A DNA stretch of 38,590 nucleotides, from assembly GCA_948468985.1 (NCBI GenBank), contig CAOKKG010000007.1:1-38590 (forward strand), read 5' to 3'. A program made the translations under genes and the position numbers. How positions within the stretch are numbered: position 1 is the first letter of the stretch; every line of letters starts with the position of its first letter. Of this stretch, positions 31,535 through 38,590 are shown piece after piece. This stretch comes from an uncultured Eubacteriales bacterium. GTDB taxonomy: Bacteria; Bacillota; Clostridia; Christensenellales; Christensenellaceae. The notes beneath the pieces are model-generated. The model made no database searches. It was not told where the DNA came from and saw only the letters and a program-made list of their open reading frames with translations.

Positions 31535-31563
31535 TTGCGGCGGCGGAGGAAATTGGGTATCAT
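31535..31563 (+). promoter_or_regulatory. candidate promoter of the ArsD-like gene
   Basis: TTGCGG (31535-31540), 17-nt spacer, TATCAT (31558-31563), 22 nt before the start codon. Confidence 0.5.
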
Positions 31564-31584
31564 AGAGGAAGAAAGGAAGGACGA

Positions 31585-31977
31585 ATGGACAGAGTTCGGA
31601 TTTATATACAGGAGGCGCCAAAGGGCGAGGCGGCGCAGGCGCTTTTGCACCTGCGCGCGCAGCTTGCGGCGCGGGAGGTGGCGGCGGCGGTCGTGCCCCT
31701 CGCCCCGGGAGAGCTGCCCGCGGAGGCCGCGGCGGCGGAATTTTTGGCGGCGGTTGGGGCGGAGGCCCTGCCGCTCACGCTGGTCGACGGCGAGGCGGTC
31801 GTGTCCATGCGGCTGCCTGCGTTTAGAGAGCTGGCGTTCTGGCTGGGGCTGGCCGGGGCGTGCGGCGGCTGCGGCGCGGCGGGGCAGGGATGTTCCCGGG
31901 CAGCCGGGTGCGCGGGGTGCGGCGGATGCGCCGGGAAGCCGGGCGGATGCCCGGGGTGCAGCGGCGTGCAAGGATGA
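31585..31977 (+). CDS. ArsD-like protein with eight-cysteine C-terminal tail
   Basis: A 130-residue protein in two parts. Residues ~1-88 resemble ArsD, the arsenic metallochaperone/repressor: a short beta-strand start (MDRVRIYI) and the best match AEFLAAVGAEALPLTLVDGE, close to ArsD's LKKxGAExLPITLVDGE, followed by a strand and helix. The metal-binding cysteines expected near ArsD residues 12-13 are missing (QEAPKG there). Residues 89-130 are Gly/Ala with eight cysteines, C93, C96, C103, C109, C112, C115, C122, C125, mostly as CxxC, which looks like a metal-binding tail. ATG 31585 follows AAGGAAGG. No other ars gene is near; the gene is divergent from feoAB. A role in metal handling is inference. 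Confidence 0.65.
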   Translation: MDRVRIYIQEAPKGEAAQALLHLRAQLAAREVAAAVVPLAPGELPAEAAAAEFLAAVGAEALPLTLVDGEAVVSMRLPAFRELAFWLGLAGACGGCGAAGQGCSRAAGCAGCGGCAGKPGGCPGCSGVQG

Positions 31978-32298
31978 GCGGAACCCCGCCAAGGCACGGT
32001 TCGCGGGTCAAATCGCTTGGCCGGGGCGTGTAGCGGGAAGAACTTTTGAGCAGAAGCTCTGTGCGCGGGCGGTTTGTTCCCATATAAGGAGTGAAAATAG
32101 GTGTTGAGCAGCGTCTTCCCGGAGAATTTTCCGGAAAGATAGGCGAGCAAGGGCATTTGCACGAAATGCAGCACGGAATATATCGTGGGAAATGCCGAAA
32201 AACGGGGCCCAGTCTCTGCATGACCGATTGGATGGGCAGCACAACTGAAAAAGGGAGACATTTGCGCCGCCCGGCTCTCCCACAAAAAAAGACATGAC
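31978..32298. other. intergenic region with possible gene remnant
   Basis: About 320 bases between the ArsD-like gene and the ABC terminator, AT-richer than its neighbours. On the minus strand a stretch at 32079-32201 reads like part of a membrane acyltransferase (see separate entry); otherwise nothing is recognised. Confidence 0.35.
32079..32201 (-). pseudogene. possible acyltransferase-3 remnant
   Basis: A 41-codon stretch includes VLHFVQMPLLAYLSGKFSGK, which looks like the first-helix signature of acyltransferase family 3 membrane proteins (HxxMPLFxFLSGYF). There is no start, no continuation and no partner, so if the likeness is real it is a short relic. The similarity is by eye only. Confidence 0.2.
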
Positions 32299-32328
32299 AA
32301 AACCGCACCTTTTTGGGGGTGCGGTTTT
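32299..32328 (-). terminator. terminator of the ABC exporter operon
   Basis: AAAACCGCACC (32299-32309) pairs perfectly with GGTGCGGTTTT (32318-32328). On the minus strand the T-run (from 32302 down) closes the ABC operon. Confidence 0.85.
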
Positions 32329-32406
32329 TGCATGCCGAGATAGGAGCGACTTTGCAGTTGCCGTGCGCCTTGGGGCCGGACGACCTGAGCGCCCGTTTTT
32401 TCAGCC

Positions 32407-34080
32407 TCATTCCTCCAACCGGCGGCCGCGCAGCGTCACGAGGCGGGTGCACCCGGCAAGCGTGCTTTGCCGGTGCGAGATGAGCACGAGCGTCCGCCCC
32501 GCATAGGCGGTCTTGAGCGTGTGCAGCAGTTCGCGTTCGTGCAGGGCGTCGAGCGCGCTCGAGGGTTCGTCCATGAGGCAGACATCCGGCGCGCGCAGCA
32601 GGATGCGGGCGATGCCGATGCGCTGCCGCTCGCCGCCGGACAGGCGGGCGTTCATCTGCCCCATGTCCGTGTCGTATCCGTCCGGGAGGGTGTCGATGAA
32701 CGGCGCGATGCCCGCGCCCTCGGCCGCGCGGCGGACTTCCTCCATCGTCGCGTCCGGCTTGGCGATGCGGATGTTTTCCGCGATGGTCGTGTCGAACAGG
32801 TAGGTGTCCTGTTCCAAAAAGGCGATGCGCCGGTGCAGTTCCGCAAGCGAGATGCGCTCGATCGGGATCCCGTTTATAAGGATCTGCCCCGCCGTCGGCG
32901 CATAGAAGCGCAGCAGCAGGCGCAGGATGGTGGACTTGCCCGCGCCCGATTCGCCGGAGATGCCAACCTGATCGCCCCGATGGATGGTGAGGTTTAGGTG
33001 GTTCAGGATGAGTCGATCGGTGTGCGGGTAAGCAAAGCTCACATCGCGAAATTCGATGGTCTCGATTGCGCCGCAGGCGACGGGGTCGTCCGGTTCCACC
33101 GTTTCGGGTACGGCGTCCTCGATCAAAAAGAGGCGTTCCGCGGCTGCATAGGTCTCGAGCAGGCTCGTGACCACGAAGGTCAGGTTGAAGGTCGAGGACA
33201 GCGACGCCGTCGCCGCAAAGGACAGCGCGATGGTGCCCACGGGGCGGTCGATGCCCCGGGCGGACAGCACGCCGGCGCACACGAGGATGAGGATGCGCGC
33301 GAGGTATACGAAGAAGGTGGGCAGCGAGGCAACCGTTTGCCGGTGCAGCGTGAGGCCGAGCGACGCGCGGTTGACTTCCTCGTTGGCGTGGAGGACCTCC
33401 GCCGTCTTGCGGTCGACCGCGCCGAAGATCTGAATATCGCGGATGCCGTATACGCTTTCCAGAATTTTGGACTTGAGCGTGCCCAGGCGCTGCCGATACC
33501 GCATGCCGATGCCGCGTCCGGCCTTGAGCGCCAAGAGCGGGAGCACGACGCTGATCATCAGGTAGACCGGGATGAGCAGCCATCCATACAGCGGGTGCAC
33601 GGAAAACGCGAGCGCGATGGTCGTGACGGGGAGTAGGACGACCGTGAACATCGGGCCAATCGTGTGCGCGAAGAAGAATTCCAGCGTTTCGATGTCGGAC
33701 ACGGCGATGTTTAACAGGTCGCCCGTTTCCCGCCCGATGAGGAACGCGGGGGAAATGCGGTCGATCGCGTCGAACAGGTGCACGCGCACCTTGGCGAGGA
33801 TGCCATAGGCGCCCATGTGCGAATACACGCCTTCGAGGTAGCGGCACAGCGCGATGAGCGCCGCCGACAGGGCGGTCAGGGCGGCATACAGCCCGCCCGA
33901 CCCGGTGAGCCCCGCGGCGGACAGCAGCCACAGCGCGCCGAAGCCCATGAGCCCCATGTGCGACAACGACCCCACGACGCTGGCCAGCGTGGAGACGACG
34001 AGGTATTTGCGGATGGGGCGGCCGATGGCGAGCAGCCGCGCGTTCATTTCACGGAAGGAATAGGAAAATTTCTGTTTCAT
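32407..34080 (-). CDS. ABC exporter, fused permease/ATPase, CydC-like half
   Basis: Half-transporter of 557 residues: six membrane segments in residues ~25-300, then an ATPase domain with Walker A GESGAGKST, Q-loop FLEQDTYLF, signature LSGGERQR, Walker B VCLMDEPSSALD and H-loop ISHR. The order and the N-terminal SFREMNARLLAIGRPIRKYLVVSTLAS resemble CydC-like members that pair with a CydD-like half. The Walker B glutamate position reads DEPSSALD, so this site looks catalytic. Start ATG 34080 overlaps the stop of the preceding half-transporter (ATGA), so both are made together and probably form a heterodimer. Cyd partners (cydAB) are not here, so the cargo (thiol, peptide or siderophore-like) is unknown. 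Confidence 0.9.
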   Translation of the reverse strand: MKQKFSYSFREMNARLLAIGRPIRKYLVVSTLASVVGSLSHMGLMGFGALWLLSAAGLTGSGGLYAALTALSAALIALCRYLEGVYSHMGAYGILAKVRVHLFDAIDRISPAFLIGRETGDLLNIAVSDIETLEFFFAHTIGPMFTVVLLPVTTIALAFSVHPLYGWLLIPVYLMISVVLPLLALKAGRGIGMRYRQRLGTLKSKILESVYGIRDIQIFGAVDRKTAEVLHANEEVNRASLGLTLHRQTVASLPTFFVYLARILILVCAGVLSARGIDRPVGTIALSFAATASLSSTFNLTFVVTSLLETYAAAERLFLIEDAVPETVEPDDPVACGAIETIEFRDVSFAYPHTDRLILNHLNLTIHRGDQVGISGESGAGKSTILRLLLRFYAPTAGQILINGIPIERISLAELHRRIAFLEQDTYLFDTTIAENIRIAKPDATMEEVRRAAEGAGIAPFIDTLPDGYDTDMGQMNARLSGGERQRIGIARILLRAPDVCLMDEPSSALDALHERELLHTLKTAYAGRTLVLISHRQSTLAGCTRLVTLRGRRLEE

Positions 34081-35822
34081 GCGGACACCTCCTCCATGGC
34101 CTGCTGCCGCGTGACAAGTTCGCGGTACAGCCCGTCCTCGGCCATCAATTGTTCGTGGCTCCCCCGCTGCGCGACCGCGCCCTTTTCCAGGACATAGATG
34201 CAGTCGGCATGCCGGATGGTGGACATGCGGTGCGAGATGAGCACGAGCGTCCGGCTGTGCGACAGGCGGGCGATGGTCTGCCAGATCTCCTGCTCGCTTT
34301 GCGGGTCGACGCTCGAGGTCGCCTCGTCAAAGATGAGGTAGGGCGCTTCCGAGAGTAGCGCGCGGGCGATGCCCATCTTTTGGCGCTGCCCGCCGGACAG
34401 GGCGGCCCCGGCGTTTCCGACCTGCGCGTCCAGCCCGTCCGGGAGTGTGCGCACAAAGTCGAGAAGCCCCGCCTCGGACAGCGCATCCAGAAGCGCGGCG
34501 TCCGTCGCGTCCGGCCGCGCGAGCAGCAGGTTGTCGCGGATGGTGCCTGAGAAGAGGCCGACCTGCTGCGGCACGAGCGCGATATGCCGCCGCACTTCCT
34601 CGGGCGAAAGGCTTTGGTAATCGCGGCCCTCGAGGTAGAGCCTCCCCGATGCGGGATCGCAGAACCGCATGAGCAGCGAGGCGACCGTCGACTTGCCGCA
34701 ACCGGATAGCCCGACGAGCGCGACCGTCTTTCCGCGCGGGATGTCGAGCGAGATGTCGGAAATCGCCCGCGCGCGCCCGGCGTAGCCATAGGAGACCCCC
34801 GCCATGTGGATGCCGTCGAAATGTGCCGGGTCGCCCGGCAGACCGGGGTCATAGGGGCGGGAGGTGTCCATGTCCAAAATTTCCTCGACCTTGCCGGCGG
34901 CGGAGATGGCGGTGAGGGCCCCATGCGACGCGCTCATGAGCTGCCGAATGGCGGCAAAGTAGCTATAGGACAGCATGAGCACGGAAAGCGCCTGCGCAAT
35001 CGGCATCGCCTCGGCGGCATGCAGCCGGGCGGAGCACAACGCGAGCGCGGTGCAGATGGACGCATAGATGAGCGCCTCCGTCGACAAAAAGGAGGTGAAG
35101 TTGATCTTCATGAACGCGTTGATGTTGCGGTTCAAAATGTCTGCCTTTTCGCCGAGCACGCGGGAATGTTCGCGGTCGCGGTCAAATAGCTTGAGCGTCG
35201 TGAGCCCGCGCAGGCTGTCGAGGTAGTACCCGGTCATGTCCTCGAGCGCGCGCCAGTAGCGGCGGCGGATCTGTTCGATCTTGCGGCGGAACAGGTTGTT
35301 CGCGGGGAGCAGCACGAGCGAAACCACGAGCATGAGCACTGCGACGGGCAGCGAGATGCGCTTTAAGCGGAAGAACAGGTACACCGGCGCGGCGATGCTG
35401 TAGAACAGGCTGGGCAGGTAGATGCTGTAGTAGGACTGCATCTGTTCCACCGCGTCGACCGAGGCGGTGATGGCGGCGGTCGGGCCGATCTGTTCAATGC
35501 CGCCCGCGTCCAGGGCCATGACCTTGGAAAAGATGGTCTGGCGCATGCGGGTGCGCGCGCGGGCCGCCGTGCGGTATTCGAGGAGACCTTTGAGAAGCTG
35601 CGCCGCAAAGGTCGCGGCCGCGGCCAACAGGGCCGCGCGGAACGCGTCGCCCGCCCCGGAAAGCGCGTCCGCTGGGGCGAACAGGCTGCCCAAAAAGCCC
35701 GCGACGATCTCGGACAGCGCGGTGCTGCCCACGAGCGCGAGAAAGCTCACGGCGGCGATGGCGAGGATGTCGCTCCACAGCCCGCGCGCCAGCTTCAACA
35801 GCGTCTTATTCAACAGAAGCAT
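34077..35822 (-). CDS. ABC exporter, fused permease/ATPase, CydD-like half
   Basis: First gene of the pair; 581 residues. The permease part has six membrane segments with QTIFSKVMALDAGGIEQIGPTAAITASVDAVEQMQSYYSIYLPSLFYS, a stretch typical of CydD-type and related heterodimeric exporters. The ATPase domain has Walker A GLSGCGKST, Q-loop VPQQVGLFSG, signature LSGGQRQK, Walker B LIFDEATSSVD and H-loop ISHR, so both halves of the pair keep an intact ATPase. Start ATG 35822; the ribosome-binding site is a poorly placed AAAGGAT. The leader is ~125 nt, and the promoter carries an operator-like dyad over its -10 box. Cargo unknown. Confidence 0.9.
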   Translation of the reverse strand: MLLLNKTLLKLARGLWSDILAIAAVSFLALVGSTALSEIVAGFLGSLFAPADALSGAGDAFRAALLAAAATFAAQLLKGLLEYRTAARARTRMRQTIFSKVMALDAGGIEQIGPTAAITASVDAVEQMQSYYSIYLPSLFYSIAAPVYLFFRLKRISLPVAVLMLVVSLVLLPANNLFRRKIEQIRRRYWRALEDMTGYYLDSLRGLTTLKLFDRDREHSRVLGEKADILNRNINAFMKINFTSFLSTEALIYASICTALALCSARLHAAEAMPIAQALSVLMLSYSYFAAIRQLMSASHGALTAISAAGKVEEILDMDTSRPYDPGLPGDPAHFDGIHMAGVSYGYAGRARAISDISLDIPRGKTVALVGLSGCGKSTVASLLMRFCDPASGRLYLEGRDYQSLSPEEVRRHIALVPQQVGLFSGTIRDNLLLARPDATDAALLDALSEAGLLDFVRTLPDGLDAQVGNAGAALSGGQRQKMGIARALLSEAPYLIFDEATSSVDPQSEQEIWQTIARLSHSRTLVLISHRMSTIRHADCIYVLEKGAVAQRGSHEQLMAEDGLYRELVTRQQAMEEVSA

Positions 35823-35940
35823 GGAAATGGAGATCCTTTCTTGAAAATAGGGAAGTGTCCCCGGCGGGAAGCGTTTCCGCGGGGAAGGGGCGGCGGTTTC
35901 CGCCTCGCCCAAACGGCGGAGGAAGAAAAAGTGCCGCCCG

Positions 35941-35975
35941 AAAGTTAGCATAGACTAACTTTGTGAAAAAGTCAA
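35941..35975 (-). promoter_or_regulatory. promoter and operator of the ABC exporter operon
   Basis: Minus strand TTGACT (35975-35970), 17-nt spacer, TATGCT (35952-35947). A perfect dyad AAAGTTAG-CATAGA-CTAACTTT (35941-35962) covers the -10 box and the downstream spacer half, which is the position of a repressor site. The TTAG/CTAA half-sites recall DtxR-type boxes, but their 6-bp separation differs from the known iron-box consensus. Confidence 0.75.
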
Positions 35976-36000
35976 GAGAGGAGGCGGGAAGGGGGTACAC

Positions 36001-36035
36001 AAAAACCCACCGTCCCGTGGAGGAACGGTGGGTTT
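36001..36035 (-). terminator. terminator of the AKR relic gene
   Basis: AAACCCACCGT (36003-36013) pairs with ACGGTGGGTTT (36025-36035); on the minus strand TTTTTG follows at 36005-36000. Confidence 0.85.
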
Positions 36036-36064
36036 GAAGAGAGGGATGGAGAAATGCGCCCGCC

Positions 36065-36406
36065 TCATCCCTCATCCAGGATGCGCGCGACCGGCACCCA
36101 GATCTCGGCCGCATAGTCCGGGGCAGTCATGTCGCCCGCGGGGTAGACCTCGATGTCCAGCGCGCCCCGGCGGGCAAAGCCGCGGAGCGCCCGGCCGACA
36201 TACGCCTCGCTCGTGCCGTTTTGGTACCCGATGGCGGTGTCGAAAAAGTTGATGCCGAGATCCAAGGCGCGGCGCAGGATCTCGCGCAAATGCGCTTCGT
36301 CCACCGTCCAGCGGTGTTGGCTGTTGTTGGCGTCGCTAAGGCCCATGCACCCGAGGCAGATGCGCGAAACGGTGAGGCCGCTGGACCCGAGGCGCGTATA
36401 TTGCAT
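36065..36406 (-). pseudogene. aldo/keto reductase - GyrI-like chimera (deletion relic)
   Basis: A 113-codon open frame with promoter, ribosome-binding site (AAAAGGAGG) and terminator. Residues 1-80 are the N-terminal quarter of an aldo/keto reductase (AKR): YTRLGSSGLTVSRICLGCMGL, then RALDLGINFFDTAIGYQNGTSEAYVGRAL, with the active-site Asp and Tyr. Full AKRs have about 320 residues and also need a Lys and a His that lie beyond this fragment. From residue 81 the sequence is instead LDIEVYPAGDMTAPDYAAEIWVPVA, the end of a GyrI-like effector-binding domain, as in AraC/MerR regulators. This fits a deletion that joined two genes in frame. It could not have reductase activity. The promoter (36456-36486) is of the MerR type. 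Confidence 0.8.
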
Positions 36407-36455
36407 AGAAAAATCCTCCTTTTAGGACAATGTTTTTTTGTTGCTTCGTAAGATA

Positions 36456-36486
36456 AGCATATCACCGAAAGCGAGGTTTCGGTCAA
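36456..36486 (-). promoter_or_regulatory. MerR-type promoter/operator of the AKR relic
   Basis: Minus strand TTGACC (36486-36481), exactly 19 bp, TATGCT (36461-36456). The spacer holds a perfect dyad CCGAAA-N6-TTTCGG (36465-36482). The half-sites are related to but differ by one base from the CCTAAA sites at 12.5 and 27.85 kb. This site survived although the gene behind it is broken. Confidence 0.75.
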
Positions 36487-36509
36487 GGTTGGCGAGGCGG
36501 ATTCTTCCC

Positions 36510-36537
36510 GAAAATTTGCGCCGCGGGCGGCATACTT
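36510..36537 (+). promoter_or_regulatory. possible sigma-G-like promoter of the spoVAF-like gene
   Basis: GAAAA (36510-36514), 16-nt spacer, CATACTT (36531-36537) partly fit a forespore sigma-G promoter, which would suit a germination gene. The -35 match is weak. Confidence 0.3.
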
Positions 36538-36564
36538 TCCCAGGCGAGCGGGCAGACTTTCCCT

Positions 36565-37983
36565 ATGGAAACGAACCGGAATGCTTGGATGCAGTATATG
36601 GAACAGGTGGAGGCGCTGCTGCGCGTGCGGGACAGCTTTGACATCCTCTGCCGCAAGGTGGAGATCGGCGGCCGCCGGGCGCGGCTGTATGTCGTGGATG
36701 GTCTGTGCAAGGACGAGATTTTGCAAAAGCTCCTGCAATTTTGGATGGAGATCACGCCAGAGGAGATGCAGGTGGTGGATGGGCTCGCGCGGTTTTCGGA
36801 GAAATACCTCGCATACACCGAAACAGAGGTGTGCGCCGCGCCGCCGGACATGGCGAAAAATTTGCTGTCCGGGGCGGCGCTCCTGTTTTTGGAGCCGTAC
36901 CGCGAGGCGCTCGTCGTGGACGCCCGGACCTACCCCGTGCGCAGCGTGGGCGAGCCGGACGACGAACGCGTGCTGCGCGGCGCGCACGACGGCTTTGTGG
37001 AGACGCTCATCTTCAATGTGGCGCTGCTCCGGCGGCGCATCCGCGACACGCGGCTCACGATCGAGGCGCTTTCGGTCGGGCGGCGGAGCAAGACGGATGT
37101 GGCCATCGCCTACCTCGCGGGCAAGGCAGACGCCAAGTTTGTGAAAGACCTGCGCGCGCGCATCGCCCGGCTGGATGTAAACTCGCTTACAATGGGGCAG
37201 GAGAGCCTCACCGAGGCGCTCGTGGACAAAGGGTGGTACAACCCGTTTCCCAAAGTGCGCTACACCGAGCGGCCGGACAGCGCGGCGGCGGCCATCGCCG
37301 AGGGGCGGGTGGTCGTCATAATCGACAATTCCGCGTCGGTCATGCTGCTGCCTGTGAGCCTGTTTGACTTTATGCAGGAGAACAACGACTTCTGCTTTCC
37401 GCCCGCGGTGGGCGGGTACCTCCGGCTCGTGCGCATGATCGTGTTTTTGCTCACAATCTACCTGACGCCGGTGTGGTACCTGCTCATCCAGCGGCCGGAG
37501 CGGCTGCCAGCGTGGCTTTCCTTCATCGCGGTGGAGCAGCCGACGGCCGTGCCCGTGATCTTTCAGCTGTTTATCTTCGAATTGGCGATCGACGCCTTGA
37601 AGCTCGCGTCGCTCAACACGCCCTCGGCGCTGTCCAATTCCTTTAGCGTGATTGGCGCGCTCATCTTGGGCGATTTCGCGGTGCAGGCACGGTGGTTCGT
37701 GCCCGAGGTCATCCTGTACATGGGGCTGGTGGCCATCGGCAACTTCACGCAGCCGAGCTATGAGCTGTCCTATGCGTTTAAGCTCATGCGATTGCTCATT
37801 TTGGTGCTGACGGCGGTGTTTGGTGCGTGGGGCTTTTGGGCGGGGCAGGCAGTGCTTGTGCTGCTGCTTGCGACCAACCGGACGGTGTCCGGCGGGAGCT
37901 ACCTCTACCCGCTCTTCCCGTTCGACGCGCAGGCGCTGCGGGGCGTGTTTTGGCGCGGGCCGATGAACAGGGAGAATAGCTAG
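36565..37983 (+). CDS. SpoVAF/GerA-family spore germination protein
   Basis: Spore inner-membrane protein of 472 residues. The N-terminal ~290 residues are the soluble GerA-type domain (RDSFDILCRKVEIGGRRARLYVVDG, ALLFLEPYREALVVDARTYPVRSV, LTMGQESLTEALVDKGWYNPFPKVRYTERPD, VVIIDNSASVMLLPVSLFDFMQ), followed by several membrane segments and a region ending QPSYELSYAFKLMRLL. The match is closer to SpoVAF (493 residues in Bacillus) than to true germinant receptor GerA/GerBA proteins, since no B or C receptor subunit genes follow. It may modulate the SpoVA channel or germination. ATG 36565 lacks a clear ribosome-binding site (GGCAG only). It supports sporulation, with spmAB. Confidence 0.88.
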   Translation: METNRNAWMQYMEQVEALLRVRDSFDILCRKVEIGGRRARLYVVDGLCKDEILQKLLQFWMEITPEEMQVVDGLARFSEKYLAYTETEVCAAPPDMAKNLLSGAALLFLEPYREALVVDARTYPVRSVGEPDDERVLRGAHDGFVETLIFNVALLRRRIRDTRLTIEALSVGRRSKTDVAIAYLAGKADAKFVKDLRARIARLDVNSLTMGQESLTEALVDKGWYNPFPKVRYTERPDSAAAAIAEGRVVVIIDNSASVMLLPVSLFDFMQENNDFCFPPAVGGYLRLVRMIVFLLTIYLTPVWYLLIQRPERLPAWLSFIAVEQPTAVPVIFQLFIFELAIDALKLASLNTPSALSNSFSVIGALILGDFAVQARWFVPEVILYMGLVAIGNFTQPSYELSYAFKLMRLLILVLTAVFGAWGFWAGQAVLVLLLATNRTVSGGSYLYPLFPFDAQALRGVFWRGPMNRENS

Positions 37984-38180
37984 GGGAATGCGGATGCATC
38001 GCCCTAAGACGGGGCAGTTTTGCCGGAGGGCAGCTTGGGCACCCAATTCCCGGAAGGAGGGAAAACAGGAAGCGAGCGTGAAGCAGGCGTGCGGCGCGGG
38101 AAGCACCGTTGGCTGGAGGGGAATGCCTACGCGGTGCAAAGCCTGTTCCGGGCGGTCGAGGTGGGCGGACGAAAAATGCA
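37984..38180. other. intergenic between convergent genes
   Basis: About 200 bases between the spoVAF-like gene and the pckA terminator; GC-rich, no gene or RNA recognised and no clear terminator for the plus-strand gene. Confidence 0.4.
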
Positions 38181-38182
38181 AA

Positions 38183-38218
38183 AAAACGACCCGGCAGCGC
38201 GAGGCTGTCGGGCCGTTT
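38183..38218 (-). terminator. pckA terminator
   Basis: An imperfect long stem (38184-38198 with 38204-38218, one mismatch and one wobble) with a T-run on the minus strand at 38186-38179, downstream of the pckA stop. Confidence 0.75.
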
Positions 38219-38249
38219 CTATGTTGTAGGTTGAAAAGCGAGCTGCGGC

Positions 38250-38590
38250 TTAGAGCTGCGGGCCGGCGGCTACGAGCGCCTTGCCGGCTTCGTTCGTGGT
38301 GTACTTCACGAAGTTCTTCTGGAAGCGCGCTGCGAGGTCCTTGGCCTTTTCTTCCCAGACGGACGCGTCCGCATAGGTGTCGCGCGGGTCGAGGATCGCC
38401 GCATCGACGCCGGGCAGCTCGGTCGGCACTTCGAAGTCGAAGTAGGGGATCTTCTTGGTGGGCGCCGTCTTGATGTCGCCATTCAAAATCGCGTCGATGA
38501 TGCCGCGCGTGTCTTTGATGGAGATGCGCTTGCCCGTGCCGTTCCAGCCGGTGTTGACGAGGTACGCCTTCGCGCCGCTCTTTTCCATCT
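38250..38590 (-). CDS. pckA: phosphoenolpyruvate carboxykinase (ATP), C-terminal part
   Basis: The last ~113 residues of an ATP-dependent PEP carboxykinase, which interconverts oxaloacetate + ATP and PEP + CO2 + ADP. The fragment contains [20 protein letters not shown], then [21 protein letters not shown] and the helical end [19 protein letters not shown], all typical of the C-terminal lobe of ATP-type PckA. The gene runs off the right edge of the window on the minus strand; its first visible ATG (38588) is internal and not the start. In anaerobes the enzyme often works toward oxaloacetate in fermentation, which cannot be decided here. Confidence 0.93.
   Translation of the reverse strand, partial: MEKSGAKAYLVNTGWNGTGKRISIKDTRGIIDAILNGDIKTAPTKKIPYFDFEVPTELPGVDAAILDPRDTYADASVWEEKAKDLAARFQKNFVKYTTNEAGKALVAAGPQL

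Noticed and set aside
31823..33931. 702-codon minus-strand frame opposite/over the ABC gene
   Set aside because: Out-of-frame shadow of the CydC-like gene, His/Arg/Pro-rich; the correct frame has all ABC motifs.
35941..35962. Classical DtxR/IdeR iron box at the ABC exporter promoter
   Set aside because: The TTAG and CTAA elements are separated by six bases rather than one, so it does not match the 19-bp DtxR consensus; kept only as an unknown operator.
36127..38181. 684-codon minus-strand frame over the spoVAF-like gene
   Set aside because: Antisense to a gene with clear GerA/SpoVAF sequence; its C-terminal part coincides with the AKR chimera in a shifted frame and has no family pattern of its own.

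Overview
The window reads as chromosomal DNA of a GC-rich, spore-forming, anaerobic Clostridia-type bacterium (Bacillota). Three things point there. The gene order 5S rRNA - tmk - holB - ricT - trmN6 - rsmI - abrB (reversed) - metG - tatD - yabE is the origin-proximal block known from Bacillus subtilis and its relatives. Sporulation and germination genes are present (spmA, spmB, a SpoVAF/GerA-type gene). The metabolic genes suit an anaerobe (a small clostridial 2[4Fe-4S] ferredoxin, FeoAB, ATP-type PEP carboxykinase, a separate MetH-activation-domain protein). Genus cannot be fixed from sequence reading alone; no CRISPR array, insertion sequence, phage gene or tRNA was seen.

Layout. 1-1119: end of an rRNA operon (partial 5S plus terminator) and a 1-kb stretch without a convincing gene. 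1120-10595: conserved housekeeping block (tmk, holB, ricT, ferredoxin, trmN6-like, rsmI, abrB, spmAB, metG, tatD); ricT has an unusual duplicated Arg/Gly-rich tail. 10596-18600: accessory genes inserted between tatD and yabE, which are neighbours in Bacillus: a DUF819 membrane protein, an auxin-efflux-type carrier with a flavodoxin, a phosphoribosyltransferase with a MATE exporter, and a MecA/PBP3-like penicillin-binding lipoprotein. 18640-20585: yabE (G5/3D domain) and a nitroreductase. 20666-23586: a BmrR-like regulator divergent from a second MATE exporter with a long, possibly attenuated leader, then DUF896. 23883-28612: MetH-activation-like protein, EamA exporter, lactonase-like MBL hydrolase, MerR regulator, inorganic pyrophosphatase. 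28785-31977: feoA-feoB-FeoB-associated Cys-rich protein and, divergently, an ArsD-like protein with an eight-cysteine tail. 32407-35822: heterodimeric ABC exporter behind an operator-like dyad. 36065-38590: a chimeric aldo/keto-reductase relic, a spoVAF-like gene and the 3' end of pckA.

Regulatory theme. Four promoter-like sites have the MerR-type layout, a TTGAC(C/T) -35 box separated by 19 bp from the -10 box with a dyad in the spacer. They lie before the efflux carrier/flavodoxin operon, before the second MATE gene, at the MerR gene near 27.8 kb, and before the aldo/keto-reductase relic. Two share the half-sites CCTAAA/TTTAG, so the MerR regulator at 27.2-27.8 kb probably also controls the carrier/flavodoxin operon 15 kb away. 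The most unusual single items are the AKR-GyrI chimera, the ArsD-like Cys-tail protein, the RicT tail and the MATE leader hairpin. I did not find a complete multi-gene system that I could confidently call new.
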